From Nocardioides sp. YR527 (lineage in GTDB: Bacteria > Actinomycetota > Actinomycetes > Propionibacteriales > Nocardioidaceae): a stretch of DNA of 64,000 nucleotides. The position numbers and the translations under genes are program-made. The stretch is from positions 186,001-250,000 of the forward strand of contig NZ_FNFN01000001.1 in assembly GCF_900101045.1 (NCBI RefSeq). The letters are read 5' to 3'. A model generated the notes under the pieces. The model worked only from the letters and a program-made list of their open reading frames with translations. It searched no databases and was not told the origin of the DNA. Of this stretch, positions 1-9,225 are shown piece after piece (the stretch's first letter is position 1; every line of letters starts with the position of its first letter).

Positions 1-355
1 GACGCCCCTTCAGGCTCGGGTTGGACCGAAGGCCCCACGCGCTGCGGAAGGCGTCGGGGATCTGCACGTAGAGCATCCTGGACGTGCTGGTCTCTGTGGC
101 CGAGTCAGCGATCGCGAGAGCGTAGTCGTTGGGGTAGTTGCTGGTCACGACCGTGCTGGTCGCTGTGGGCTGGCCGACGACGTAGCCGCGAACGGTGGCC
201 GTCGAGCCGTTCTGGGTGGCGATCGCCGTGGTGACGTTGATCGTGGCCGCTTGGGCCGGGGCGGTCGTGATCACGACCGCCATGACGCTCGCCAGGGCGA
301 GGGCAACGAGGCTGGCCAGGGTGAGGCCGAGCCGCCGAGAGGCGCTGATGGGCAT
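1..355 (-). CDS. Secreted OB-fold (DUF6359/YhcR-like) protein, N-terminal fragment
   Basis: The gene reads leftward from an ATG at 355 and is cut by the window edge, so about 118 codons are seen. It opens with a typical signal peptide: Arg-Arg near residue 8, a long hydrophobic Leu/Ala/Val stretch to about residue 32, and an APAQAA cleavage site. The mature part (NGSTATVRGYVVG, then ALAIADSATET and MLYVQIPDAFR) resembles the OB-fold domain at the front of secreted nucleases such as Bacillus YhcR. The main catalytic domain, if any, lies outside the window. An in-frame ATG at 397 would add 14 residues but would spoil the signal peptide, so 355 is preferred. Secretion is clear; the enzymatic role is unknown. 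Confidence 0.75.
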   Translation of the reverse strand, partial: MPISASRRLGLTLASLVALALASVMAVVITTAPAQAATINVTTAIATQNGSTATVRGYVVGQPTATSTVVTSNYPNDYALAIADSATETSTSRMLYVQIPDAFRSAWGLRSNPSLKGR

Positions 356-408
356 GCTCGGATGGTGGCAGGCCCGCAGGGGTGCGCGGCACCCCATGCG
401 GGAAAGAT

Positions 409-434
409 TTACCCAGCGTTAGCAAGCTGGGTAA
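409..434. terminator. 9-bp inverted repeat between pgl and the secreted-protein gene
   Basis: TTACCCAGC and GCTGGGTAA form a perfect 9-bp stem with an 8-nt loop. It lies just past the pgl stop (472) and 54 nt before the start at 355, so it could end the tkt-tal-pgi-pgl transcript or act as an operator for the next gene. No long T run follows on the minus strand. Confidence 0.5.
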
Positions 435-471
435 CCGAGTTCCCGAGACATTCGCGCCGATCCGGCGCCGG

Positions 472-1212
472 TCAGAGCTTCGAGGCAGCCGCTCGGTCCA
501 GGAACCAGGTCGTCTCCGTGGTGCCGGTGACGCCGGCGGCGGGGATCTCGGTGATCGGAGCGCCTGCGTGGGCCTTAGCCACCGCTTCGGCCTTGCCCTC
601 GCCGCTGACCAGGAACCAGACGGTCGTGGAGCGGCGCAGCGCCTCGAAGGTGAAGGTGATGCGCTCGGGCGGGGGCTTGGGGGAGCCGGTGACGCCGACC
701 GCGATCGCGTCCTTCGCCTCCAGCTGCGGGAAGCCGGGGAAGAGGGAGGCGATGTGGCCGTCGGGGCCGACGCCGAGCATCAGGATGTCGAAGCCGCCGG
801 AGCCGTGGCTGCGTACGTCCTCGGAGAACCGTGCCGCGGCCTCGTCGACGCTCAGACCGGAGTCGGTGGCGGGCATCTCGTGGATGCGGTGGTCCGGGAC
901 GCCAACCTCGTTCAGGAAGGCGGCGCGGGCCTGGCCGGCGTTGCGGTCGGGGGAGTCGGCGGCGACGTAGCGCTCGTCGCCGAAGAAGAACTCCACCGCG
1001 CCCCAGTCCACACCCGACTCGGGGGCCAGGCGGGCGATCTCGCGATGGATCGCCTCGGCGATCGTGCCGCCGGTGAGACCGATGGTGGGTACGTCGCCGG
1101 CCGCCTGAAGGTCGGCGAGGCGGCTGAGGAACTCCCCGGCCACAGCGGAGGCCAGAGCCTCGGCGGTGTCGTGGACCTCGATGAGTGACTCGGGATGACC
1201 GTCGCTGGTCAC
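472..1212 (-). CDS. pgl: 6-phosphogluconolactonase
   Basis: This 246-residue protein hydrolyses 6-phosphogluconolactone to 6-phosphogluconate in the cytoplasmic oxidative pentose phosphate pathway. It shows the family sequence [12 protein letters not shown] near residue 40, [16 protein letters not shown] near 90, and [16 protein letters not shown] in the middle, all typical of the SugarP/DevB fold. The start is a GTG at 1212 that overlaps the pgi stop (GTGA), so it is translationally coupled as the last gene of tkt-tal-pgi-pgl. GAGAG upstream can serve as ribosome binding site. In many actinobacteria pgl follows zwf and opcA; here those genes are absent and pgl follows pgi directly. Confidence 0.93.
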   Translation of the reverse strand: MTSDGHPESLIEVHDTAEALASAVAGEFLSRLADLQAAGDVPTIGLTGGTIAEAIHREIARLAPESGVDWGAVEFFFGDERYVAADSPDRNAGQARAAFLNEVGVPDHRIHEMPATDSGLSVDEAAARFSEDVRSHGSGGFDILMLGVGPDGHIASLFPGFPQLEAKDAIAVGVTGSPKPPPERITFTFEALRRSTTVWFLVSGEGKAEAVAKAHAGAPITEIPAAGVTGTTETTWFLDRAAASKL

Positions 1213-2891
1213 GTGCGCTTCTCTCTGTAGTAGGCGATGAGGGATTGGGTGGAGGAGTCCTGCTGTTCGGCGACCTCCGTGTCGCCGGAGACGGCCGGGC
1301 TGACCTGCAGGGCGAGCTGCTTGCCGAGCTCGACGCCCCACTGGTCGAAGGAGTCGATGCCCCACACCACACCCTGGGTGAAGGTGATGTGCTCGTAGAG
1401 GGCGATCAGCTGGCCCAGGACCGCGGGGGTCAGTGACGGCGCCATGATCGAGGTGGTCGGCCGGTTGCCGGAGAAGACCCGCGCGTTGACGATGTTCTCC
1501 GAGGTGCCCTCGGCGCGCACCTGCTCGGCCGTCTTGCCGAAGGCGAGCGCCTGGGTCTGGGCGAAGAAGTTGGCCAGGAACAGCTCGTGCACGTCCGTGT
1601 CGCCGTCCGCGAGCGGATAGGCCGGGTTGGCGAACGCGATGAAGTCTGCCGGGATGACCCGGGTGCCCTGGTGGATCAGCTGGTAGAACGCGTGCTGTCC
1701 GTTGGTGCCCGGCTCGCCCCAGAACACCTCTCCGGTGTCGGTCGTCACCGCGGTGCCGTCCCAGCGCACCGACTTGCCGTTGGACTCCATGGTCAGCTGC
1801 TGAAGGTACGCCGGGAACCGGTGCAGCAGCTGGGAGTAGGGCAGCACGGCGTGGGTCTGGGCGTCGAGGAAGTTGACGTACCAGACGTTCAGGAGGCCCA
1901 TCAGCGCCGGCACGTTCTGCTCGAGCGGGGTGGTGCGGAAGTGCTCGTCGATCGCGTGGAAGCCGCCGAGGAACTCGGCGAAGCCCTCCGGCCCGACGGC
2001 GATCGCCAGGGTGGTGCCGATCGCGGAGTCGACCGAGTAGCGGCCGCCGACCCAGTCCCAGAAGCCGAACGCGTTCTGCGGGTCGATCCCGAACGCCTCG
2101 ACCTTGTCCAGCGCCGTGGAGACGGCCACGAAGTGCTTCGCGACGGCCTCGGCGGAGTCCACGCCGTCGCCGAGCGCCTCGAGCAGCCAGGAACGCGCCA
2201 GCCGGGCGTTGGTCAGCGTCTCCAGGGTGGAGAAGGTCTTCGACGAGACCACGAACAGGGTCGTGGCCGGGTCGAGCCCCTTGAGCTTCTGGCCGGCGTC
2301 GGTGGGATCGATGTTGGAGATGAACCGACACTCGATCTCGGGGTGACGGAACGGCTCGAGCGCCTCGTAGGCCATCACCGGCCCTAGATCGGAGCCACCG
2401 ATGCCGATGTTGACGACCGTGTGGATCCGCTCGCCGGTGACGCCCTTCCACTCACCCGAGCGGACCCGGTCGGCGAAGGCGTACATCTTCGCCAGGGTTT
2501 CGTGGACGGCGGGCACGACGTCGGTGCCGTCGACCTCGAGGGAGGCCTCGGCGGGGAGACGCAGGGCGGTGTGAAGCACCGCGCGGTCCTCGGTGACGTT
2601 GATGTGCTCGCCGGCGAGCATCGCGTCCCGCCGTGCCTCCAGACCGACCTGCTCGGCGAGAGCGAGCAGGGTGGCCAGGAGGTCGTCGGTGATGAGGTCC
2701 TTGGAGAGGTCGACGTGGAGGTCGGCCGCCTCGAAGGTGAGGCGTGAGGCCCGGCCGGGATCATCGGCGAACCACGAGCGCAGGTCGGGCTCGAAGCCGG
2801 CCCGCAGCTCGGTGAGTGCCTTCCAAGCGTCCGTCGTGCTCGCGTCGACCGGGCCGGTCGAAGCGGAGCCCGAGACGGACGGTTGAGTCAC
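1209..2891 (-). CDS. pgi: Glucose-6-phosphate isomerase
   Basis: A 560-residue phosphoglucose isomerase interconverting glucose-6-phosphate and fructose-6-phosphate. Family signatures are clear: [48 protein letters not shown] and [15 protein letters not shown] (catalytic Glu region), with GKQLA near the C-terminus holding the catalytic Lys. Length is normal. The GTG start at 2891 overlaps the tal stop by 4 nt, and its own stop overlaps the pgl start by 4 nt, so three genes are stitched together by GTGA overlaps. Placing pgi between tal and pgl links glycolysis and the pentose phosphate pathway in one operon. Confidence 0.95.
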   Translation of the reverse strand: MTQPSVSGSASTGPVDASTTDAWKALTELRAGFEPDLRSWFADDPGRASRLTFEAADLHVDLSKDLITDDLLATLLALAEQVGLEARRDAMLAGEHINVTEDRAVLHTALRLPAEASLEVDGTDVVPAVHETLAKMYAFADRVRSGEWKGVTGERIHTVVNIGIGGSDLGPVMAYEALEPFRHPEIECRFISNIDPTDAGQKLKGLDPATTLFVVSSKTFSTLETLTNARLARSWLLEALGDGVDSAEAVAKHFVAVSTALDKVEAFGIDPQNAFGFWDWVGGRYSVDSAIGTTLAIAVGPEGFAEFLGGFHAIDEHFRTTPLEQNVPALMGLLNVWYVNFLDAQTHAVLPYSQLLHRFPAYLQQLTMESNGKSVRWDGTAVTTDTGEVFWGEPGTNGQHAFYQLIHQGTRVIPADFIAFANPAYPLADGDTDVHELFLANFFAQTQALAFGKTAEQVRAEGTSENIVNARVFSGNRPTTSIMAPSLTPAVLGQLIALYEHITFTQGVVWGIDSFDQWGVELGKQLALQVSPAVSGDTEVAEQQDSSTQSLIAYYREKRT

Positions 2892-3994
2892 TGCTTGACC
2901 GCCTCGATCTGGGCGACGACGGTGTCGACGAGCTCGGTCCAGGAGACCTTGAACTTGTCGACGCCCTCGGTCTCCAGCACCTCGAAGACGTCCTCGAGGT
3001 CGACGCCGACAGATCGGAGCGACTCGAAGGTGGTCGCCGCCTCGGCGCCCTTGCCGGTCACCACGTCCCCACGCACCTCGCCGTGGTCGGCGAAGGCCTC
3101 CATCGTCTTCTCCGGCATGGTGTTGACCGTGTCGGCGACGACCAGGTCGGTGACGTAGAGGGTGTCGGGGTAGGCCGGGTTCTTGACCCCGGTCGAGGCC
3201 CACAGCGGCCGCTGGGCGTTGGCGCCCGCACCGGCCAGCGCGGTCCAGCGCTCGCTGGAGTGGACCTCTTCGAAGGCGGCGTAGGCGGCGATCGCGTTGG
3301 CCACCGCGGCCTTGCCGAGCAGCGCGCTCGCCTCGGGCGTGCCGATCGCCTCGAGCCGCTTGTCGATCTCGGTGTCGACGCGGGAGACGAAGAAGGAGGC
3401 CACCGAGCGGATCGTGGAGAGATCGATCCCGGCCGCCTTGGCCTGCTCCAGGCCGGTCAGGTAGGCGTCCATCACGGCCTGGTAGCGCTCGACCGAGAAG
3501 ATCAGGGTCACGTTGACCGAAATGCCCTCGGCGATCGCGGCGGTGATCGCGGGGAGTCCCTCGAGGGTCGCCGGGATCTTGATCAGCACGTTGGGGCGGT
3601 CGACCGCGGCCCACAGCGCCTTCGCGGAGGCGATGGTCGCGTCGGTGTCGTTGGCCAGGGTCGGCTCGACCTCGATCGAGACCCGGCCGTCGTCCTTGGT
3701 GGACTCCGCGACCGGCGCGAGGATGTCGCAGGCGTTGCGTACGTCCTGGGTGGTGAGGCCGAAGATGACCTCGTCGACGTTCTTGCCCTCGGCCACCAGC
3801 GAGCGCAGCTGCTCGTCGTAGCGCTCGCCCTTGGAGATCGCGGCGGCGAAGATGGTCGGGTTGGTGGTCACCCCGACGACGGACTTCTCCTTGACGAGCT
3901 CGGCCAGGTTGCCGGTCTCGATGCGCTCGCGGGAGAGGTCGTCGAGCCAGATGGATACGCCGGCCTCGGCCAGCGCCTTGAGTCGGTCAGACAT
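2888..3994 (-). CDS. tal: Transaldolase
   Basis: A 368-residue transaldolase of the longer actinobacterial type, moving a dihydroxyacetone unit between sedoheptulose-7-phosphate and glyceraldehyde-3-phosphate. Visible family features are [12 protein letters not shown] at the N-terminus, [12 protein letters not shown] near residue 42, and [16 protein letters not shown] with the Schiff-base lysine. The start ATG at 3994 lies three bases after the tkt stop and is preceded by AAGGGAG. The stop overlaps the pgi GTG start. It is part of the tkt-tal-pgi-pgl operon. Confidence 0.95.
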   Translation of the reverse strand: MSDRLKALAEAGVSIWLDDLSRERIETGNLAELVKEKSVVGVTTNPTIFAAAISKGERYDEQLRSLVAEGKNVDEVIFGLTTQDVRNACDILAPVAESTKDDGRVSIEVEPTLANDTDATIASAKALWAAVDRPNVLIKIPATLEGLPAITAAIAEGISVNVTLIFSVERYQAVMDAYLTGLEQAKAAGIDLSTIRSVASFFVSRVDTEIDKRLEAIGTPEASALLGKAAVANAIAAYAAFEEVHSSERWTALAGAGANAQRPLWASTGVKNPAYPDTLYVTDLVVADTVNTMPEKTMEAFADHGEVRGDVVTGKGAEAATTFESLRSVGVDLEDVFEVLETEGVDKFKVSWTELVDTVVAQIEAVKQ

Positions 3995-3997
3995 ATT

Positions 3998-6109
3998 TCA
4001 TGCTCCCTTGTTGATGGCGGCGAGGCTCTCCTTGGCGGCCGTGACGACCGCCTCGGGGGTGAAGCCGTACTCCTTGAACAGCAGCGCTCCGGACGCCGAG
4101 GCGCCGAAGTGCTCGAGCGAGACGATCCGGCCGGCGTCGCCGACGTACTCGCGCCAGCCCTGCTTCACGCCGGCCTCGACGCTGACTCGCGCCTTGACGC
4201 TGGGCGGGATCACCGAGTCCCGGTAGTCCTGCTCCTGGGCCTCGAACCACTCCAGGCACGGCAGCGAGACGACGCGGGCGCCGATGCCCTCCTTCGCCAG
4301 CTCCTCGCGGGCGGCGACGGCGTACTGCACCTCGGAGCCGGTGCCGAGCAGCACGACGTCGACGGTCCCGGTGGGGGAGTCGAGGAGCACGTAGCCACCC
4401 TTGGCGACACCCTCCGTGGTCGCGTAGCCGTCGACCCCGCGCGGGAACGTAGGCAGCGCCTGACGGGTGAGGATGAGTGCCGAGGGGCGGTCGTGGTGCT
4501 TGAGCACCTCGAGCCACGCGGCGGCGGTCTCGTTGGCGTCGGCGGGGCGGACCACGTCGAGGCCCGGGATGGCCCGGACCGCGGCGAGGTGCTCGACCGG
4601 CTGGTGGGTCGGGCCGTCCTCGCCCAGGCCGACGGAGTCGTGGGTCCAGACGTGGATCACCGGCAGCTTGGACAGTGCCCCGACGCGTACGGCGCCGCGC
4701 ATGTAGTCGGAGAACTGGAAGAACGTGCCGCCGAACGCCTTGGTCGGCGAGTGGGCCACGATGCCGTTGAGGATCGCGCCCATGGCGTGCTCGCGGATGC
4801 CGAAGTGGAGGACGCGGCCCGCGTAGGGGTCGCCCTTCCACTCGTGGGTGGAGCGGTCCTCGGGGATGAACGAGGGGGCACCGGCGATGGTGGTGTTGTT
4901 GGAGCCCGCGAGGTCGGCCGAACCGCCCCACAGCTCGGGCAGCACCGGCGCCAGCGCGTTGATCACCTTGCCGGAGGCGGCACGCGTGGCGATGCCCTTG
5001 GCGTCGGCCTCGAAGACCGGCAGCGCGTCGGCGATGTCGGCGGGGAGATCCCCGGCCTGAAGCCGCTCGAGCAGCTTGGCGCCCTCCGGGTTGGCTTCGG
5101 CCCAGGCGGCCTCCTCGGCGCGCCAGGCCTCCTCGGCCTTCTCGCCGCGCTCGATGAGCTGGCGGGTGTGGGCGAGCACCTCGGGGTCGACGTCGAAGGA
5201 CTTGGCCGGGTCGAAGCCCAGGATCTCCTTGGTCGCGGCGACCTCCTCGGCGCCGAGCGCCGAACCGTGGGCGGCCTCGGTGTTCTGCGCGTTGGGGGCG
5301 GGCCAGGCGATGATCGTGCGCAGCACGATCAGCGACGGCTGGTCGCTGACCTCGCCGGCGGCGTTGATCGCGTCGAACAGCGCCGGGACGTCCTCGGTGT
5401 AGCCGGTGCCGTCGTGGGTCCAGTCGACCTCCTGGACGTGCCAGCCGTAGGCCCGGTAGCGAGCGGCGACGTCCTCGGTGAAGGCGACGTTGGTGTCGCC
5501 CTCGATCGAGATCCGGTTGGCGTCGTAGATCATCGTGAGGTTGCCGAGCTTCTGGGTGCCGGCGATCGAGCTCGCCTCACCGCTGACGCCCTCCTGCAGG
5601 TCGCCGTCGCCGGCCAGCACGTACGTCTTGTGGTCGAACGGGCTCGGCTGGTCGACCGGCGTGTCCGGGTCGAGCAGGCCGCGCAGCCGGCGCTGGGCCA
5701 TCGCGATGCCGACGGCGTTGGCGACACCCTGGCCGAGCGGGCCGGTGGTCACCTCCACGCCGCGGGTGTGGCCGCGCTCGGGGTGGCCCGGGGTCAGCGA
5801 GCCCCAGGTGCGCAGGGCCTCCAGGTCGCCGAGCTCGAGACCGAAGCCGCCGAGGTAGAGCTGGATGTAGAGGGTGACGCTCGAGTGGCCGACGGAGAGC
5901 ACGAACCGGTCGCGACCGAGCCAGTCGGTGTCGGCGGGGTTGTGCTTCATCACCTTCTGGAAGAGCAGGTACGCCGCCGGGGCCAGACTCATCGCGGTGC
6001 CAGGGTGGCCGTTGCCGACCTTCTGCACGGAGTCCATGGCGAGTACGCGGACGGTGTCCACGGCCTTGCTGTCCAGATCGGTCCACTCGAGTACAGGTTT
6101 GGTGCTCAC
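3998..6109 (-). CDS. tkt: Transketolase
   Basis: A 703-residue thiamine-diphosphate-dependent transketolase, first gene of the sugar-phosphate operon. Recognisable segments are [13 protein letters not shown], the cofactor-binding [13 protein letters not shown] with NRISIEGDT, and [19 protein letters not shown] in the pyrimidine-binding domain. The chosen start is GTG at 6109 ([13 protein letters not shown]), about 10 nt after AAAGG; the frame stays open upstream but without family-like sequence. It faces ctaB across a 172-nt divergent promoter region, an arrangement that is common in actinobacteria. Confidence 0.95.
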   Translation of the reverse strand: MSTKPVLEWTDLDSKAVDTVRVLAMDSVQKVGNGHPGTAMSLAPAAYLLFQKVMKHNPADTDWLGRDRFVLSVGHSSVTLYIQLYLGGFGLELGDLEALRTWGSLTPGHPERGHTRGVEVTTGPLGQGVANAVGIAMAQRRLRGLLDPDTPVDQPSPFDHKTYVLAGDGDLQEGVSGEASSIAGTQKLGNLTMIYDANRISIEGDTNVAFTEDVAARYRAYGWHVQEVDWTHDGTGYTEDVPALFDAINAAGEVSDQPSLIVLRTIIAWPAPNAQNTEAAHGSALGAEEVAATKEILGFDPAKSFDVDPEVLAHTRQLIERGEKAEEAWRAEEAAWAEANPEGAKLLERLQAGDLPADIADALPVFEADAKGIATRAASGKVINALAPVLPELWGGSADLAGSNNTTIAGAPSFIPEDRSTHEWKGDPYAGRVLHFGIREHAMGAILNGIVAHSPTKAFGGTFFQFSDYMRGAVRVGALSKLPVIHVWTHDSVGLGEDGPTHQPVEHLAAVRAIPGLDVVRPADANETAAAWLEVLKHHDRPSALILTRQALPTFPRGVDGYATTEGVAKGGYVLLDSPTGTVDVVLLGTGSEVQYAVAAREELAKEGIGARVVSLPCLEWFEAQEQDYRDSVIPPSVKARVSVEAGVKQGWREYVGDAGRIVSLEHFGASASGALLFKEYGFTPEAVVTAAKESLAAINKGA

Positions 6110-6281
6110 GAGGTGCCTTTTCAAAGTCGTCGACTCCACATTGGGAGAGTTCTTGGGCTGGCCGTGGGGGCTGCCGAATCCGAGCCTACTCACGCCCCGG
6201 GTTAGACTGCGAGCCGCATGCTGTGAACTGCTTGTATGTGCCGCATGTGACGCCTCAACCCGAACGAGAAGGATCTTCTCA

Positions 6282-7220
6282 GTGACGCACGTCGAACAGC
6301 CGGTCCCCGACCTCGACCAGCGTAGCGACCGCGCGTCAATGCGCGATGTCATCTCGGCGTACGTCTCCTTGACGAAGCCCCGCGTGATCGAGCTGCTGCT
6401 ACTGACGACCGTTCCGGTGATGTTCTTCGCCGCCCAGGGTGTCCCGGGCGTCGGGCTGGTCGCGGCCACCGTCGTCGGCGGGATCTTCTCGGCCGGTTCG
6501 GCCTCGGTCTTCAACTGCGTCTACGACCGCGACATCGACGAGCAGATGAGGCGTACGCGGCGCCGGGCCCTGCCGCGGCACGTGGTCACCCCGCGCGCGG
6601 CGCTGATCTTCGGGTCCGTCCTGGCCGTGCTGTCGGTGCTGGTGCTCGGGTTCTTCGTGAACTGGCTCTCCGCCGGCCTCTCGCTGGCCGCCAACGCCTT
6701 CTACGTCTTCGTCTACACCATGCTGCTCAAGCGGCGCACCACGCAGAACATCGTCTGGGGCGGCATCGCGGGCTGCTTCCCGACCCTGATCGGCTGGACC
6801 GCGGTCACCAACCAGGTTTCCTGGGAGCCGCTGATCCTGTTCATGGTCGTCTTCTTCTGGACCCCGCCGCACACCTGGGCCCTGGCGCTGCGCTACCGCG
6901 AGGACTACGCGCAGGTCGACGTGCCGATGCTGCCGGTGGTCCGTTCCGCGCGCCACGTCGGCGGCCAGATCGTGGCGTACTCCTGGATCATGGTCGCCAC
7001 CTCGCTGCTGCTGTGGCCCGTCGCCTCCACCGGCTGGCTCTACCCGGTCGCCGCCATCGCTCTTGGCGCCGTCTTCCTCGTCCAGGCACACCAGCTGCAC
7101 GCGCGCACCAAGGGCACCGAGGACCTCACCAAGATCCGCCCCATGCAGCTCTTCCACTCGAGCAACCTCTACCTGAGCCTGCTCTTCGTCGCCCTCGCGG
7201 TCGACCCGCTGATCCGCTGA
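6282..7220 (+). CDS. ctaB: Protoheme IX farnesyltransferase (heme O synthase)
   Basis: A 312-residue UbiA-family membrane prenyltransferase that adds farnesyl to heme b to make heme O for cytochrome c oxidase. The sequence begins with a soluble tail, then [13 protein letters not shown], and carries the prenyl-diphosphate binding motif [15 protein letters not shown] near residue 90 (NxxxDxxxDxxM); about seven to nine hydrophobic segments follow. The GTG start at 6282 has AAGGA 8 nt upstream. It is transcribed away from tkt. ctaA, the next enzyme of heme A synthesis, is convergent across a repeat-filled gap. Confidence 0.93.
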   Translation: MTHVEQPVPDLDQRSDRASMRDVISAYVSLTKPRVIELLLLTTVPVMFFAAQGVPGVGLVAATVVGGIFSAGSASVFNCVYDRDIDEQMRRTRRRALPRHVVTPRAALIFGSVLAVLSVLVLGFFVNWLSAGLSLAANAFYVFVYTMLLKRRTTQNIVWGGIAGCFPTLIGWTAVTNQVSWEPLILFMVVFFWTPPHTWALALRYREDYAQVDVPMLPVVRSARHVGGQIVAYSWIMVATSLLLWPVASTGWLYPVAAIALGAVFLVQAHQLHARTKGTEDLTKIRPMQLFHSSNLYLSLLFVALAVDPLIR

Positions 7221-7311
7221 CCCCTCCCGCCGAGGCGTCGCCCGCGTCGGCCGAGAGGTCACTCCGGTCGGCCGAGAGGTCACTCCGGTCGGCCGAGGCG
7301 TCATTCCCGCG

Positions 7312-7343
7312 GGTCGAGTGGGCAGCACGCTGCCCACTCGACC
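7312..7343. terminator. Perfect 14-bp hairpin at the centre of repeat locus 1
   Basis: GGTCGAGTGGGCAG and CTGCCCACTCGACC pair perfectly around a 4-nt loop (CACG). Lying between the ends of ctaB and ctaA, it probably terminates transcription from both sides. There is no U-rich tail. Confidence 0.65.
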
Positions 7344-7346
7344 GAC

Positions 7347-7514
7347 GTGCGTGACGCTTCGGTCGACGTGCGTGACGCTTCGGTCGACGTGCGTGACGCT
7401 TCGGTCGACGTGCGTGACGCTTCGGTCGACGTGCGTGACGCTTCGGTCGACGTGCGTGACGCTTCGGTCGACGTGCGTGACGCTTCGGTCGACGTGCGTG
7501 ACGCTTCGGTCGAC
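7347..7514. repeat. Eight perfect tandem copies of a 21-bp unit
   Basis: The unit GTGCGTGACGCTTCGGTCGAC is repeated eight times without a single difference, followed by a degenerate ninth copy to about 7535. Perfect identity points to recent slippage or unequal crossing-over, so copy number may vary between strains. There are no variable spacers, which rules out CRISPR. Confidence 0.95.
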
Positions 7515-7540
7515 GTGCGTGACGTCTCGGCTAGGGCTGG

Positions 7541-8443
7541 TCAGGCGGCGTGGGCGCGGGTGGAGACCAGGACGCGGGCGAGGCCGGCGGAGATGAGGGC
7601 GGCGCCGAGCATGTGGAAGCCGACGAGGAGGACGGGGAGGTCGGTGAGGTACTGGACCCAGCCGATCAGGCCCTGAGCCAGCTCGATGACCAGCAGGACG
7701 ATCGTGACCCGGCGGACGTACGCGTTCTTCCGGCCCAGCCACAGGGTGACCAGCGTCGCGGCGATGAGTGCGTAGACGGCGTAGGCATGGATGTGGGACA
7801 TCAGGGCCGGGTCCAGGCCGGTGCGGCGCGAGTCGAGGTCACCGGAGTGGGGGCCGGAGCCGGTCACGACGGTGCCGAGCCAGAGCGAGAGCCAGCCGAC
7901 GACGAAGGTGACCACGGCGGCGACGCGTACGTTGCGCGGCGCGGCTTCACGCTCCGGCGAGCGGATCTTGTCGAGCAGCCACACGCACAGACCGACCATC
8001 GCCATCGAGGCGAGCAGGTGGAGCGCGACGACGTAGGGGTTGAGCTCGGTGAGGACGGTGATGCCGCCGATGACACCCTGCAGCGGGACACCGAGGGCGA
8101 TGACGATCGCCAGGGTGCGGATGGTGCCGCGGCGGTTCCAGACGGCGATGACGACGGTGATGGCGATCGCGGCCAGGACGTAGGTCAGCAGCCGGTTGCC
8201 GAACTCGATGACGCCGTTGATCCCGAGCGCCTCGTGAGCCACGTAGGACTCCTCGGTGCACTTGGGCCAGGTGGGGCAGCCGAGGCCGGAGCCGGTCAGC
8301 CGGACCACTGCGCCGGTCACCACGATCCCGATGTTGGCGACCAGGTTGGCGATCGCCAGCTCGAACGCGTGCGCTCTGAGCCAGCCGAGGACCTTGGCCG
8401 AGGGACCCGGGTCGGTGGAGGGTTCGGTGGTGGTCATTCCCAC
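7541..8443 (-). CDS. ctaA: Heme A synthase
   Basis: A 300-residue COX15/CtaA family membrane enzyme that oxidises the heme O methyl group to formyl, giving heme A. It has about eight hydrophobic segments, the extracellular cysteine pair in GLGCPTWPKC (C-x6-C) near residue 50, and His residues in ALHLL, MSHIHAY and GFHML positioned as heme ligands. The GTG at 8443 has AGGA 7 nt upstream; an ATG at 8437 overlapping the upstream stop (ATGA) is the alternative start. It is coupled to the ABC transporter genes upstream. Confidence 0.92.
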   Translation of the reverse strand: MGMTTTEPSTDPGPSAKVLGWLRAHAFELAIANLVANIGIVVTGAVVRLTGSGLGCPTWPKCTEESYVAHEALGINGVIEFGNRLLTYVLAAIAITVVIAVWNRRGTIRTLAIVIALGVPLQGVIGGITVLTELNPYVVALHLLASMAMVGLCVWLLDKIRSPEREAAPRNVRVAAVVTFVVGWLSLWLGTVVTGSGPHSGDLDSRRTGLDPALMSHIHAYAVYALIAATLVTLWLGRKNAYVRRVTIVLLVIELAQGLIGWVQYLTDLPVLLVGFHMLGAALISAGLARVLVSTRAHAA

Positions 8444-9225
8444 TTGAAGGTCCTAGCGGTGAGGGTCGAGCCGAGGACGGCCCAGATCAGGAGCACGCCG
8501 AGGTCTCGCCAGGCGGGGACGCCGTCGAGGAAGGCGGTGCGTACCGCCTCTCCGAGCGCCCCCGAGGGGAGCCAGCGGGCGACGTCGCCGTAGGCGCCGT
8601 AGGCGGTCAGCGGAAGCACCACGGCACCGCCGGCCAGGAGAAGCAGGTAGATGAGGTTGGCCGCGGCCAGGGTCGCCTCGGCGCGCAGCACGCCGGCGAC
8701 GAAGAGCCCGAGCGAGGCGAAGGCCAGCGTGCCCATCGCGATGGCGAGGAAGAAGGCGAGGACGGTGCCGAACCCCGCGGCGGGGGTCCAGCCGAGGATC
8801 TGGCCGACGGCGCCGATGACGAAGAGCTGCACGAGCTGTACGCAGCCGAGCGCGAGCACCTTGCCGGCGAGCAGCCCGATCCGGGGGAGCGGAGAGGCGC
8901 CGAGGCGCTTGATCACGCCGTAGCGCCGCTCGAACCCGGTCGCGATCGCGAGGCTGGTGAAGCTCGTCGACATGATGGCCAGGGCGAGGACACCGGGGGT
9001 GAGGATGTCGACCAGCGGCCGGTCGGTGCCGAGGTCGAGGTCGATCGCGTTGCCGGCGGTGACGCCGCCGATCAGCACCATCACCGGGATCACGACGGCC
9101 AGCAGGAGCTGCTCGCCGTTGCGAAGCATCAGCTTCGCCTCCATCAGCGCCTGGGCGACCACCTGTTGGGTGATCGGGGCGCCACCGGGCTTCGGGGTGA
9201 AGGTCCCCGTGGCCACCTCAGACAT
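8434..9225 (-). CDS. ABC-2 type transporter permease
   Basis: A 263-residue membrane protein with six predicted hydrophobic segments (for example LLLAVVIPVMVLIGG near residue 40 and VLLIWAVLGSTLTA at the C-terminus), typical of ABC-2 export permeases. It overlaps the ATPase gene upstream by 8 nt and ctaA downstream, so the three are probably one transcript. In actinobacteria this ABC pair is often found beside ctaA; the substrate is not known, and a link to heme or cytochrome biogenesis is only suggested by position. Confidence 0.85.
   Translation of the reverse strand: MSEVATGTFTPKPGGAPITQQVVAQALMEAKLMLRNGEQLLLAVVIPVMVLIGGVTAGNAIDLDLGTDRPLVDILTPGVLALAIMSTSFTSLAIATGFERRYGVIKRLGASPLPRIGLLAGKVLALGCVQLVQLFVIGAVGQILGWTPAAGFGTVLAFFLAIAMGTLAFASLGLFVAGVLRAEATLAAANLIYLLLLAGGAVVLPLTAYGAYGDVARWLPSGALGEAVRTAFLDGVPAWRDLGVLLIWAVLGSTLTARTFKWE

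Larger units (their letters stand above)
7231..7535. repeat. Inverted array of the 21-bp CGAG-CGTCAC repeat family, locus 1
   Basis: The whole 320-nt gap between the convergent ctaB and ctaA stop codons is repeat. The left part holds direct copies of a 21-nt unit like CGAGAGGTCACTCCGGTCGGC. The right part holds eight identical copies of GTGCGTGACGCTTCGGTCGAC, whose reverse complement, rotated, matches the same consensus CGAGRCGTCACNYRCGTCGGC with about three mismatches. The two arrays therefore point toward each other around a central hairpin. The same layout recurs near 34.3, 43.3 and 47.1 kb. No protein is supported here; frames stay open only because 21 is a multiple of 3. Confidence 0.9.

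Noticed and set aside
2816..6205. A 1129-codon frame on the plus strand, antisense to pgi, tal and tkt
   Set aside because: It mirrors the codon pattern of three confident genes on the minus strand; its Gly/Val/Arg-rich product resembles no family.
7347..7535. Possible CRISPR array (regular repeats)
   Set aside because: The 21-bp units are directly adjacent and identical, with no unique spacers and no cas genes.
7318..7742. Repeat-encoded proteins (RDASVDV or VTHVDRS repeats) as genes
   Set aside because: Frames are open on both strands only because the unit length is a multiple of three. There is no ribosome site, and the family is mainly intergenic.
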